A DNA stretch of 64,000 nucleotides from Paenibacillus sp. JQZ6Y-1. GTDB lineage: Bacteria > Bacillota > Bacilli > Paenibacillales > Paenibacillaceae. The stretch's first letter is position 1. The number at the start of each line of letters is the position of its first letter. The DNA lies in the NCBI RefSeq assembly GCF_040719145.1, contig NZ_JBFDUZ010000002.1, forward strand, positions 372,001-436,000, written 5' to 3'. A program made the position numbers and the translations under genes. The notes below the pieces were generated by a model, which saw only the letters and a program-made list of their open reading frames with translations, was not told where the DNA came from and searched no databases. This document shows, piece by piece, positions 36,387 to 46,770 of the stretch.

Positions 36387-37292
36387 GTGAAGAAGGTTCG
36401 TAAAGCCATCATCCCTGCTGCAGGACTTGGAACACGCTTCCTGCCTGCAACCAAGGCGATGCCGAAAGAAATGCTTCCCATCGTGGACAAACCAACGATT
36501 CAGTACATTGTTGAGGAAGCCATCGCTTCCGGTATTGAAGACATCATCATCGTAACCGGTAAAGGCAAGCGCGCCATCGAGGATCACTTTGACAACGCGT
36601 TTGAGCTGGAAACCACATTGCTGGAAAAAGGCAAGCTGGACCTTCTGGATGAGGTACAAAAATCATCCAAAGTCGATATCCACTATATCCGCCAAAAAGA
36701 AGCCAAAGGGCTTGGACATGCGGTATGGTGCGCACGTAACTTTATCGGTGACGAGCCGTTTGCAGTTCTGCTCGGCGATGATATCGTCGAATCCGATACA
36801 CCGTGCACACGTCAGCTGATTGAACAATATGAAGTAACGGAGAAATCGGTCATCGGTGTACAAACCGTACCGGAAGATCATACACACCGTTACGGCATTA
36901 TCGATCCGATTGAACAATTCGGACGACTGCATGAAGTGCGCCAGTTCGTAGAGAAACCAGCTGCGGGCACAGCGCCATCCAATCTGGCGATCATGGGTCG
37001 GTATGTACTGACACCGGAAATCTTTGAATTCCTAGGCGAGCAACAAATCGGCGCTGGTGGCGAGATTCAGCTGACCGATGCGATTCAACGCTTGAATGAG
37101 TTGCAGCAGGTGTTCGCGTATGACTTCCAAGGTACACGCTTTGATGTAGGTGAGAAACTCGGCTTTATTCAGACAACGATTGAGTTTGCTTTAAAGAATG
37201 AAGATCTTAAAGCACCGCTGCTGTCTTCTCTCAAAGCCGTATTGGAGAGAGAATCACAGGAGGATGTGCTGATAGCAAGAGGTGAGGGATAA
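36387..37292 (+). CDS. galU: UTP-glucose-1-phosphate uridylyltransferase
   Basis: 301 residues from a GTG start. The nucleotidyltransferase signature [20 protein letters not shown] is at the N-terminus, and the rest is colinear with GalU ([30 protein letters not shown]). It makes UDP-glucose, the substrate of the dehydrogenase encoded at 51036 and possibly of the glycosyltransferases. Its stop overlaps the next start (TAATG). Confidence 0.95.
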   Translation: MKKVRKAIIPAAGLGTRFLPATKAMPKEMLPIVDKPTIQYIVEEAIASGIEDIIIVTGKGKRAIEDHFDNAFELETTLLEKGKLDLLDEVQKSSKVDIHYIRQKEAKGLGHAVWCARNFIGDEPFAVLLGDDIVESDTPCTRQLIEQYEVTEKSVIGVQTVPEDHTHRYGIIDPIEQFGRLHEVRQFVEKPAAGTAPSNLAIMGRYVLTPEIFEFLGEQQIGAGGEIQLTDAIQRLNELQQVFAYDFQGTRFDVGEKLGFIQTTIEFALKNEDLKAPLLSSLKAVLERESQEDVLIARGEG

Positions 37293-37987
37293 TGACTCCA
37301 AGACATGGGAGTGAAGCGGAAGCTTTAGCAAGCTATAGCGAGTTTTATGCGAGACATGTAGGCAGCATGACGACCAAGCTTCGTTTTTATATGCTGATGA
37401 AACGGACCCTCGATATTATTTGCTCACTGCTGGGGTTAATCGTACTATTACCACTCTTTATTGTGCTTGGCATTCTGATTAAACTGGAAGACCCGAAAGG
37501 GAAAGTATTTTTCTACCAGACGCGAATCGGCAAGGATGAACAGCCGTTCCGAATGTACAAATTCAGATCCATGGTTTCGGATGCAGAGGAGAGGTTAAAA
37601 GAACTGCTCGCGCAAAACGAAATTGAGGGTGCCATGTTCAAAATGAAAAACGACCCGCGCATTACGCGAGTCGGCCGTTTTATCAGAAAAACAAGTATTG
37701 ATGAATTGCCGCAGCTGTGGAATGTGCTGCGTGGGGATATGAGTCTCGTTGGACCTCGTCCGCCATTGCCGCGTGAAGTAGAAGAATACAGTCCACGCGA
37801 CAAGCTGAGACTGAGTGTAACACCGGGGTGCACCGGGTTATGGCAGGTCAGCGGACGGAACGAGCTAAGCTTTGATGAGATGGTTGATCTCGATTTACAT
37901 TATATCAAAAAAAGAGGGATCATTTTCGATTTATTTATTCTCGTTAAAACGGTTAAGGTGCTGTTTGGCTCCAAGGATGCGTTTTAA
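37292..37987 (+). CDS. Undecaprenyl-phosphate sugar phosphotransferase (priming transferase)
   Basis: 231 residues. After a basic N-terminus comes the membrane helix ICSLLGLIVLLPLFIVLGILI, then the bacterial sugar transferase core: VFFYQTRIGKDEQPFRMYKFRSM, TSIDELPQLWNVLRGDMSLVGPRP, and the C-terminal GLWQVSGRNELSFDEM. This family moves a sugar 1-phosphate to undecaprenyl phosphate and starts each repeat unit at the inner face of the membrane. It lacks the extra N-terminal membrane domain of full-size WbaP. The sugar (glucose, galactose or an N-acetyl sugar) cannot be told. Confidence 0.94.
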   Translation: MTPRHGSEAEALASYSEFYARHVGSMTTKLRFYMLMKRTLDIICSLLGLIVLLPLFIVLGILIKLEDPKGKVFFYQTRIGKDEQPFRMYKFRSMVSDAEERLKELLAQNEIEGAMFKMKNDPRITRVGRFIRKTSIDELPQLWNVLRGDMSLVGPRPPLPREVEEYSPRDKLRLSVTPGCTGLWQVSGRNELSFDEMVDLDLHYIKKRGIIFDLFILVKTVKVLFGSKDAF

Positions 37988-38021
37988 GAGACGAATTTCA
38001 GAATTGATGAGGTGATTATTG

Positions 38022-38960
38022 ATGAATAAGGACTCCAAGATTTATGTGGCAGGGCATCGCGGGCTAGTCGGATCCGCGATCCTGCGCTCGCTTGAAAAGC
38101 AAGGGTATACGAACCTCATCTACCGTACTAGTTCCGAACTGGATCTGCGGAATTTGAATGATGTATATGCCTTCTTTAAAGAAGAAAAGATTGATTATGT
38201 GTTCCTAGCTGCCGCAAAGGTCGGCGGTATTGCGGCTAACAACGATTTTCCGGCAGACTTCATCCGTGACAATCTGATGATTCAAACGAATGTGATCGAT
38301 GCTGCCCACTTTAACGGCGTGAAAAAATTGCTGTTCCTCGGCTCTACGTGCATCTATCCGAAGTTTGCACCACAGCCACTCAAAGAGGAATATCTGCTGA
38401 CTGGCGAACTGGAACCAACCAATGAGCCATACGCTATCGCCAAAATCGCTGGTATCAAAATGTGCGAATCGTACAATCGTCAATATGGCTCGAAGTTTAT
38501 CTCTGCCATGCCAACGAACATGTACGGGCCAAATGATAATTTTGACCTGAAAACATCGCATGTACTGCCAGCACTGGTACGCAAAATCCATGAAGCGAAG
38601 GAAAGCAACTCGCCAACGGTGGAAATCTGGGGAACTGGTACACCGAAACGCGAATTCCTGCATTCCGATGATCTGGCAGATGCTTGTGTATTCCTGATGA
38701 ACAATTACGAAGGCAACGAGATTGTCAACGTAGGCGTGGGCGAAGACATCGCCATCAAGGATCTGGCACATCTGATCCAAAACATCGTTGGCTACGAGGG
38801 TGAGCTGGTATTCAACTCCTCCGTACCGGATGGTACACCGCGCAAGCTGGTGGATACAACCAAAATCAATGCACTGGGCTGGAAAGCCAGCATTCCGCTG
38901 GAAGAAGGCGTTCGTGCCGTTTATGAAGATTACCGTAACAGCCTAGCTGTTCAACCATAA
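38022..38960 (+). CDS. fcl: GDP-L-fucose synthase
   Basis: 312 residues from the ATG at 38022 after GAGGTG; the TTG three bases earlier is less likely. It is a short-chain dehydrogenase with NADPH motif [10 protein letters not shown], catalytic YxxxK in [10 protein letters not shown], and the fucose-synthase stretch [10 protein letters not shown]. It performs the epimerase/reductase step that turns the GDP-4-keto-6-deoxy-mannose made by the next gene product into GDP-L-fucose. Confidence 0.95.
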   Translation: MNKDSKIYVAGHRGLVGSAILRSLEKQGYTNLIYRTSSELDLRNLNDVYAFFKEEKIDYVFLAAAKVGGIAANNDFPADFIRDNLMIQTNVIDAAHFNGVKKLLFLGSTCIYPKFAPQPLKEEYLLTGELEPTNEPYAIAKIAGIKMCESYNRQYGSKFISAMPTNMYGPNDNFDLKTSHVLPALVRKIHEAKESNSPTVEIWGTGTPKREFLHSDDLADACVFLMNNYEGNEIVNVGVGEDIAIKDLAHLIQNIVGYEGELVFNSSVPDGTPRKLVDTTKINALGWKASIPLEEGVRAVYEDYRNSLAVQP

Positions 38961-38995
38961 CTTATACAAAAAAACATATTGGTGGAGGGAATTAA

Positions 38996-39982
<987 letters not shown>

Positions 39983-40002
39983 GCTAAGTGAGATGATTAT
40001 GA

Positions 40003-41370
40003 ATGGCTAAATCATTTGCCAAACTGAAGAATAAATTTTCCATGAGCCCGGAAAAACGCAAAATCTTCTTTAATAGCAACTGGCAGTTGATGGATAAATT
40101 CCTGCGACTCGGAATCAACCTCATCGTCAGTATCTGGATTGCGCGCTATCTCGGTCCGGAACAGTTTGGACAGTATAACTTTGCGATCTCATTCGTCACG
40201 ATCATAGCGGCCGTTGTGCCGCTCGGTCTGGCGAATATCATCGTCAAGGAACTCGTTCAACACCCGGATAACAAAAACGAGATTCTCGGAACAGTCTCCA
40301 CGCTGCGTATGCTGAGCGGTCTGATCGCCTTTGCGATTACGGTTGTGCTGGCATTTATGATTCCCGGTCAGGACGCGATCGTCCGCTGGAGTATTGTCGT
40401 CATTGCGGCGAACATGCTGTTCCAACCGCTCGATGTCATCTCCCAGTGGTTTGATTCCACAGTGGAAGCCAAGTATGCGGTCTATGCCAAAGGTATTGCC
40501 TTTGCGATGACCTCAGTGATGAAGGTGGTACTGATTGTATTCCATTCATCGCTGATCTGGTTTGCCGCATCGTATGCGTTGGAACTGATTCTCGGCTACG
40601 TCTTCCTGCTGTTAACGCAGCGCAAACGGGTTTCGATTACGAAATGGTCGTTCAACTGGAAGCTCGGCAAACGACTGACAAACAGTTCGTGGCCGCTGAT
40701 CGTGGCAGGTATCTCCACCATCATTTATCTGAAGATCGACCAGGTCATGCTTAGCTATATGATCAACGACACCGCAGTCGGTATTTATGCCGTTGCTGCA
40801 AGGCTGTCGGAAGTATGGTACGTCATTCCGACCGTCGTCGCTGCATCGTATTTTCCAAGCATGATCAAGAACAAGCAGCTAGGACCGGATATTTATCACG
40901 CCGAGCTGCAAAAGCTGTACAACATGCTGTTCTGGTTCGCACTCGCGATCTGTATCTGCGTGACGGTAATGGCTAAACCAGTCATCTCCATCCTATACGG
41001 AAAAGAGTATCTCGAATCGATCAGTATTCTGGTTATCCATGTGTGGGCGTGTCTGTTCATCTTCATGCGCGCTGCTCTGAACAAATGGATCATCAGCGAA
41101 GGATTGTATCGCTTCGAACTGATCAGCCAAGTGATGGGCGCTGTCACCAAAGTACTTGTCAACTTGATCCTGATTCCAATGTTTGGCGGTGTGGGTGCTG
41201 CCATTGGTACGGTGCTTGCCTTTATCGTATCCAGCTACGCGTTCACCTTCCTATTTAAGGAAACCCGCGTATCCGGCATGATGATGTCCAAAACACTCAT
41301 CTCGCCTATCACCACACCGATCTCGAAGCTAAAAACAGGCAAAGCCAAGCTATCCACCAATCAGGAATAA
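40003..41370 (+). CDS. Wzx-type oligosaccharide flippase
   Basis: 455 residues with 12-14 hydrophobic segments, of the polysaccharide transporter (MATE-like, MurJ/Wzx) fold. The early motif LVSIWIARYLGPEQFGQYNFAISFVTI is typical of Wzx. It should flip the lipid-linked repeat unit to the outer face for polymerisation. A gap of 215 bases follows, containing a small stem (TCCCC-ATCAC-GGGGA near 41389-41403). Confidence 0.92.
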   Translation: MAKSFAKLKNKFSMSPEKRKIFFNSNWQLMDKFLRLGINLIVSIWIARYLGPEQFGQYNFAISFVTIIAAVVPLGLANIIVKELVQHPDNKNEILGTVSTLRMLSGLIAFAITVVLAFMIPGQDAIVRWSIVVIAANMLFQPLDVISQWFDSTVEAKYAVYAKGIAFAMTSVMKVVLIVFHSSLIWFAASYALELILGYVFLLLTQRKRVSITKWSFNWKLGKRLTNSSWPLIVAGISTIIYLKIDQVMLSYMINDTAVGIYAVAARLSEVWYVIPTVVAASYFPSMIKNKQLGPDIYHAELQKLYNMLFWFALAICICVTVMAKPVISILYGKEYLESISILVIHVWACLFIFMRAALNKWIISEGLYRFELISQVMGAVTKVLVNLILIPMFGGVGAAIGTVLAFIVSSYAFTFLFKETRVSGMMMSKTLISPITTPISKLKTGKAKLSTNQE

Positions 41371-41585
41371 GCATCCTAGTCATCAGGTTCCCCATCACGG
41401 GGACCCGATGCTTTCCTGCTTCATTACTTGAAAATAAGCTTCGCATTTGCGAAAACCGTTCATGAAAAAGACATAGCACATCGTATGTTATCCATACCCA
41501 GTCTTAAATATTTTTGAATGTGATGCAGTGATACTGCTTCCTATTCAAGTTCATTTGAGCAACCACTACTAAGGAGGCGTAGGCA

Positions 41586-42749
41586 TTGAAAAAAAAGGTA
41601 CTGTACGTTCATCACTCGGGTCATATGGGCGGTGCACCGCGTAGCCTGACCTACCTGATCAGCCATCTGGACAAGGAGAAATTCCAGGGCAATGTACTCA
41701 CCATTCGCAACGGCCCTGCGGTCAAGCTGCTGGAATCTGGCGGATTGCCGGTTGAAGTGGCGAAGGGCATGTTCCCGTTTCACGGTTCTACTGTATCGGG
41801 CATGACACCGAAGCTGTTCGTTCGCAATCTGATCGGAGCGCTGCCGACCTATTTTCAGGCTAAAAAATACATTCGCAAATACAAGCCAGACATTATCCAT
41901 CTGAACAGCACTTGTCTGTTCCAAGTCGCACGAGCTGCCAAAAAAGTATCCCCGGATACCAAAGTGGTCTGCCATGTGCGTGAGCCACTGCTCAATTCCT
42001 TTGCTGGTAACATCCTGAAACGGATGAATCACAAATACGTGGACGGCTACATCTCCATCGACCAATTCGATTCCGAGACGGTAGATAGTCAAGGACGCGA
42101 GCTTGATGTCGTGTATAACTTCGTTGATTTCAAATCGTACAACCCACAAGTCAATGGCGCACCGGTTCGCCGGGAGCTGGGCTTGGCGGACGACGATATT
42201 GTGTTCTTGTATATCGGACGGGTTGTATCCGGTAATGGTGTACTGGACATGGTTAACGCGTTCAACAAGATTGCTAAGGATCATCCGAAGTTCAAGCTGA
42301 TCGTTGGCGGATTTTATTTCAATAAGAACAATGCGTATGAAGATAAAGTCATGGAGGCTTGCAAAGGCAATGACCAGATTCACCCGCTTGCCTTCCGCGA
42401 CGATGTACCACAAATGATCGCTGCCAGCGATGTGATGATGTGCCCATTCGTAGAGCCGCATTTCTCGCGCAGCATTATCGAAGCTGCTTCGATGAAGAAG
42501 CCGTCTATCGGCACTAACATCGGCGGACCGAACGAGCTGATTCTGCAAGGCAAAACAGGCTATCTGTTTGAAGCCGGTCAATACGATGCAATGGCACAGT
42601 ATATGGTCAAGATCGGAACCGACCGCGCACTGCATGAGAAGCTGGGGCAACAAGCACTGGAATTCGCTGAAGAGAACTTTGACGCTAGAAAGAACACCAA
42701 GCGCACCTTTGAATTTTACAACCGATTCTTCGTTAGGGAGCCTGTATGA
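41586..42749 (+). CDS. Glycosyltransferase family 4
   Basis: 387 residues from a TTG start eight bases after AAGGAGG. The GT-B fold is shown by the N-terminal VLYVHHSGHMGGAPRSL and the C-terminal nucleotide-binding region PFVEPHFSRSIIEAASMKKPSIGTN with the E-x7-E pattern. The family includes retaining transferases that use GDP- or UDP-sugars. The sugar and acceptor are unknown. The stop overlaps the next start by four bases. Confidence 0.9.
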   Translation: MKKKVLYVHHSGHMGGAPRSLTYLISHLDKEKFQGNVLTIRNGPAVKLLESGGLPVEVAKGMFPFHGSTVSGMTPKLFVRNLIGALPTYFQAKKYIRKYKPDIIHLNSTCLFQVARAAKKVSPDTKVVCHVREPLLNSFAGNILKRMNHKYVDGYISIDQFDSETVDSQGRELDVVYNFVDFKSYNPQVNGAPVRRELGLADDDIVFLYIGRVVSGNGVLDMVNAFNKIAKDHPKFKLIVGGFYFNKNNAYEDKVMEACKGNDQIHPLAFRDDVPQMIAASDVMMCPFVEPHFSRSIIEAASMKKPSIGTNIGGPNELILQGKTGYLFEAGQYDAMAQYMVKIGTDRALHEKLGQQALEFAEENFDARKNTKRTFEFYNRFFVREPV

Positions 42750-43360
42750 TCACTTCTTTTATCAAAATCAAACGTAAAATTGCAAAAAAATGCTCTACTT
42801 GGGTGACCCGCCGCATGTTCAAGGAACAGCGGATCTCCTTTGGCCACAACCTGATTGCAGTCGGGGTACCGATTGTGGAGCAGGTTCCGGGCAGCAGCAT
42901 CACCATCGGACGCAACAGCATTCTCTGTTCGGACGATTACAGCAACCCGATTGGACTGAATCATCGCACGGTAATCCGCACACTATCCAGTGGCGCGACT
43001 ATCCAAATCGGTGACGATGTCGGCATCAGCGGCGCGAGCATCTGTGCTGCGTCGAGTGTGACAATCGGCAGCGAGGTGATGCTCGGCGTCAACGTACAGA
43101 TCAGTGATACCGACTTTCACCCGATCAAGCCGGATGGACGACGCTTTAATAAGAATGTCGCTGATGTCGGCACATCGCCCACTGTCATTGAAGACAATGT
43201 ATGGGTCGGTGCCAACTCGATTGTATTGAAAGGCGTAACGATTGGCAAAAATAGCATCATCGGAGCAGGCAGCATCGTCTCGGGTTCCATTCCGGCAAAC
43301 TGTATTGCCGCCGGAGTGCCTGCCAAAGTGATCAAACGTCTGGATGTGAATAATGGATGA
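42746..43360 (+). CDS. Hexapeptide-repeat acetyltransferase
   Basis: 204 residues with left-handed beta-helix repeats (IQIGDDVGISGASICAASSVTIGSEVMLG; VIEDNVWVGANSIVLKGVTIGKNSIIGAGSIVSGSI). This is the fold of CatB/WcaB-type O-acetyltransferases that use acetyl-CoA and trimerise. It probably decorates the EPS repeat unit. Translation is coupled both ways (ATGA overlaps on each side). Confidence 0.9.
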   Translation: MITSFIKIKRKIAKKCSTWVTRRMFKEQRISFGHNLIAVGVPIVEQVPGSSITIGRNSILCSDDYSNPIGLNHRTVIRTLSSGATIQIGDDVGISGASICAASSVTIGSEVMLGVNVQISDTDFHPIKPDGRRFNKNVADVGTSPTVIEDNVWVGANSIVLKGVTIGKNSIIGAGSIVSGSIPANCIAAGVPAKVIKRLDVNNG

Positions 43361-44616
43361 TGTCAACTCCACATACACTGTCCGATTCGTCGGACATTAC
43401 GGTGAAAAGTAAGTTTTTGACCTTTGTAGCGGTGATGCTCATCGTGGTCACTTCAGGCTCGGTCCTGTTCGGCAAGCTGCTCTACTCCGACTTCATTATG
43501 GTACTGTTCGCGATTGCGCTCGTCTTTTTCTTCCCGAAAAAGATTGAGCCGCGCCAGTTTCTCATTCTGATGGCGGTCATGATCGTGATCCTATTCAATA
43601 TGCTGATCTACCGTACGAATATCGGCGGCTATGCCGGATTGATACTCAAGATCATGGCGGTATTCATGGTACTGAATCGGATCGATCTACGGCAGGCAGC
43701 CAAAAGCTATCAATGGCTGATCACCGCACTAGCCATTCTCGGTATGCCATTTTATCTGCTAGGGGCATTCGATGCGGCGCTGGTACGCGAATTGTTCCCA
43801 CCAACTGCGGTATGGGGCGGCGCGTATCGGATCACTCCGTTTCATGTATATGGGCTGTGGAATATGTCGCGTAACCAAGGCATCTTCTGGGAGCCGGGCG
43901 CGTATCAGGTGTTTCTGAATCTGGGCATTCTGCTTACCCTGTTCGTGAACAAAAAGGTTCCCAAATGGCGGTTGATTATCCTTACCGCTACACTGCTGAC
44001 GACGATGTCCACATCCGGCTATATGATCTGCGGATTAATCTTTCTAGCCTATGTGATTCGCAACGGCAAGAGAGAGCAGATGGCACAAATGCTGCTATCG
44101 CTACTGCTATTCATCCCGCTTGTGTTCTTTATCGCTCAGAGCGGAGTCGTTACCGACAAGTTTCAGGATGGCAATGCCTCCTTTGACAGACGCTCGCTGG
44201 ATACCAGCTCTAACTTGGAGCTGATGGTAGAGAAGCCACTGCTTGGCTGGGGCTTCCAAAACAATACGGTGCTGATGGAGCGCTACGGTATCCCCGATTC
44301 GTCGAACTCGCTCTTAACGTTCGGCTACCAATTCGGATTACCGATGCTGCTCATCCTGATGATCTATTATTACTTTCAAATCCTGAGACCGGTCGGCGGT
44401 GTGTTCCAAGCACTCCTGATCTTTATCGGACTACTGATCGTGTTCTCAACCGAAAATATGCTGTTCCAACCGTTATTCATTATGCTGATGTTCTTGGACA
44501 CCAGCCGCATTCAAGCAGCCGTACAGGCAGAACGAGGTGAAATCCGTGGAAACGAAGTCAGTCGCATACGTGGCCCCTTACGTCAACAGCGAGTTACAGC
44601 TGAAAAGGGGATATAG
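43357..44616 (+). CDS. Wzy-type polysaccharide polymerase (O-antigen ligase-like)
   Basis: 419 residues with about ten to twelve hydrophobic segments and a larger loop near the middle (LFPPTAVWGGAYRITPFHVYGLWN...NQGIFWEPGAYQVFLNLG). The WEPGA-type loop is common in Wzy polymerases of Gram-positive EPS loci. It should link repeat units outside the membrane. The next gene overlaps its 3' end by 71 bases in another frame, so the last 24 residues are encoded in doubly used DNA. Confidence 0.85.
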   Translation: MMSTPHTLSDSSDITVKSKFLTFVAVMLIVVTSGSVLFGKLLYSDFIMVLFAIALVFFFPKKIEPRQFLILMAVMIVILFNMLIYRTNIGGYAGLILKIMAVFMVLNRIDLRQAAKSYQWLITALAILGMPFYLLGAFDAALVRELFPPTAVWGGAYRITPFHVYGLWNMSRNQGIFWEPGAYQVFLNLGILLTLFVNKKVPKWRLIILTATLLTTMSTSGYMICGLIFLAYVIRNGKREQMAQMLLSLLLFIPLVFFIAQSGVVTDKFQDGNASFDRRSLDTSSNLELMVEKPLLGWGFQNNTVLMERYGIPDSSNSLLTFGYQFGLPMLLILMIYYYFQILRPVGGVFQALLIFIGLLIVFSTENMLFQPLFIMLMFLDTSRIQAAVQAERGEIRGNEVSRIRGPLRQQRVTAEKGI

Positions 44617-45796
44617 TGCCAAGCATACAGCCGGTAACAAAAAGATCGATTGTATCTTACAGGCATTAGAGGAAGGCGGACATCAGATAACGGTCATCTC
44701 GCCACTGCTGCTCAAGCGCAACACGCTGAAATGGTTCAGCCGTGATACGTACGAGATCGGCAAACGCAGCAAGGCTGTCTATCCGGGCAATGTCGATCTC
44801 AAAGGATTCAGCCTGCTAGTCACGTTATTCACAACATTTTTCCAACTGGTTCGCTGGAATCGGGAAAACAAAAAGCAGCCGCGTGCCGTCGTCTTTTACA
44901 ACTATCGATTGGAAACGGCGCTGCCGGCGATTCTGTTCAAACTATTGTTCCGCGTGCCACTGATCGTCGAGTACGAAGATGGCATTTACGCGGTAACAGA
45001 AACGAACCGTCATTACAAAAAAATCTCGGTGGCGGTTGAGAAGTTCGCTAACAAGCTGCTCGATGGTGCTGTGCTTGTTACATCCGTTCTGAAAAAACGG
45101 GTGAGCACAGACAACTACACCGTTGTGCGCGGTGGTACGGTTCATCCCGCTCGGCTCAAGCCGGTGCAGGAGGTCGATTTTGGTACTGAGCGTCCATTTC
45201 GTATGGTCTACTCCGGTCGCTTGGATTATGACCGAGGCATCGAGATTCTACTGGATGCACTGCCGCATGTACACACCGATCGTCCACTGGAGCTGCATAT
45301 TACTGGCTATGGTCCGGTCGAGGACAAGCTCAAGCAATTTATCCGCGATTTCCATCATACGCACATTAAGATCCAATTCCACGGCTTCCTAGATGATCAG
45401 GAATACGGCGAATTGATGGAAACGGCAGACCTGTTCATTAACACCCAGCGTGAGAAGATTGCATTCAGCGAATGCTCCTTCCCGTCTAAGGTGGTCGAAT
45501 ATATCAAATATGGCAAGCTGGTACTCACATCTGGCGTGTCCGACATCAACGTGATCAATCAGCAAATGTTTGTGACCTACGACAATGACGATCCACAATC
45601 GCTCGCCGCAGGGCTGAACGAGATTCTGGATCATCCGCAGCAGTACAGTCTGTATCCGGTACGTGCGATGGAATGGCTCGTGAGCGATTGCGCACATGAA
45701 GTCGTGGCAGGCAAGCTGGACCGCGTACTGAGTCAGGCGATTCACGGCAAACCGGGACAGCCGGTCTACTCGTCAGAATCACCGCAAGCGGAATAA
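44546..45796 (+). CDS. Glycosyltransferase family 4
   Basis: 416 residues from the GTG at 44546, seven bases after GAGGTG; a GTG at 44537 is in frame but has no ribosome site. The GT-B C-terminal half is recognisable: FRMVYSGRLDYDRGIEILLDALPHV, and SFPSKVVEYIKYGKLVLTSGVSDI as the nucleotide-sugar region. The start lies inside the polymerase gene. Substrates are unknown. Confidence 0.88.
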   Translation: METKSVAYVAPYVNSELQLKRGYSAKHTAGNKKIDCILQALEEGGHQITVISPLLLKRNTLKWFSRDTYEIGKRSKAVYPGNVDLKGFSLLVTLFTTFFQLVRWNRENKKQPRAVVFYNYRLETALPAILFKLLFRVPLIVEYEDGIYAVTETNRHYKKISVAVEKFANKLLDGAVLVTSVLKKRVSTDNYTVVRGGTVHPARLKPVQEVDFGTERPFRMVYSGRLDYDRGIEILLDALPHVHTDRPLELHITGYGPVEDKLKQFIRDFHHTHIKIQFHGFLDDQEYGELMETADLFINTQREKIAFSECSFPSKVVEYIKYGKLVLTSGVSDINVINQQMFVTYDNDDPQSLAAGLNEILDHPQQYSLYPVRAMEWLVSDCAHEVVAGKLDRVLSQAIHGKPGQPVYSSESPQAE

Positions 45797-45821
45797 TTTC
45801 AATCAAGAGAGGAGAACGGAC

Positions 45822-46412
45822 ATGACACAAATCCGACTGGATCAATACTCGCAGGCAGAATACGATCGCGGCAAGCCGGGCTGGTACTGCCTGATCTGGT
45901 GGTTCGTCCAGGGAACGGTGTTCCGTTTCTCACTGCATAATATGTATGGCTGGCGACGCTTCCTACTCAAGCTGTTCGGAGCGAAAATCGCCCCCGGCGC
46001 CAGAGTACGAGCATCCGCCAAATTCACCTATCCATGGAAAGTCACCATTGGCGAACATTCATGGATCGGTGACGACGTAGAATTTTACAGCCTTGACGAA
46101 ATCATCGTCGGCAGCCAGTGCGTCGTTTCACAAAATACGTACCTCTGCACTGGTAGCCACAAACTGAGCGATCCAACCTTCGGCTTGATCACCAAACCGA
46201 TCGTGATCAAAGACGGCGCATGGATCGCCAGCGACGTATTCGTCTATCCAGGTATCACAATACACGAACTCGCCGTTGCCGGCGCAAGAAGCACGATCAC
46301 CAAAGACATCCCGCGCAACGAAGTTCACATCGGCTTCCCAGCAGCATTCCATAAACACCGCTTCCCAGAAGCCGAAACTCAAGCCAAACCCGCCGTCCAC
46401 ATCGTGAAGTAA
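45822..46412 (+). CDS. WcaF-type colanic-acid-like acetyltransferase
   Basis: 196 residues after GAGAGGAG. The N-terminal GKPGWYCLIWWFVQGTVFRF and the hexapeptide core (WKVTIGEHSWIGDDVEFYS; IVIKDGAWIASDVFVYPGITI) match WcaF-like acetyltransferases of colanic acid clusters. It is the second acetyltransferase in the locus, suggesting two acetylation sites or sugars. Confidence 0.9.
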   Translation: MTQIRLDQYSQAEYDRGKPGWYCLIWWFVQGTVFRFSLHNMYGWRRFLLKLFGAKIAPGARVRASAKFTYPWKVTIGEHSWIGDDVEFYSLDEIIVGSQCVVSQNTYLCTGSHKLSDPTFGLITKPIVIKDGAWIASDVFVYPGITIHELAVAGARSTITKDIPRNEVHIGFPAAFHKHRFPEAETQAKPAVHIVK

Positions 46413-46560
46413 TAACAACACACACAAGGACAGCACCGAACCAAACCAACATTTCCGGGACACCCCGGCTTAACGTAAAAGTAAAATGCTAATGGTTTTA
46501 AAACAAACTAAAATCTTTTCCAAACTGCTGCTCCCACATCTCTCCTGCTTTGAACAGTTG

Positions 46561-46700
46561 AGCGCGTCATGCGCTTGATTGCACAGAGCGGAGGCAAGGG
46601 GAATCGGTCAAAGGACGACTTTGGATCGGGGGAATCTACAATTCATTCCTAATCCGTAGATTCCCGCGATCCACCGGAGGACGTGACCGATCCCCTTGCC
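46561..46700 (+). ncRNA. Strongly folded intergenic element inside the EPS operon
   Basis: Three nested or adjacent stems fill 140 bases. AGCGC-GTCAT-GCGCT is at 46561-46575. The outer arms at 46593-46610 and 46684-46700 (GGCAAGGGGAATCGGTCA and TGACCGATCCCCTTGCC) pair over 17 bp with one bulged A. Inside, 46623-46639 pairs with 46656-46672 over 17 positions with one mismatch (GGGAATCTAC/GTAGATTCCC). No T run follows, so it is not a plain terminator. It could be an RNA element controlling the distal EPS genes, or a small palindromic mobile repeat. The rest of the gap (46413-46770) has only a CCGGG-ACAC-CCCGG stem. Confidence 0.6.
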
Positions 46701-46770
46701 GGAGCGGTACTTGCAATCCCAGCCATGCACAACGCAAAACCCTGTCAAAGAAAAGGAGGGATACCCACCC

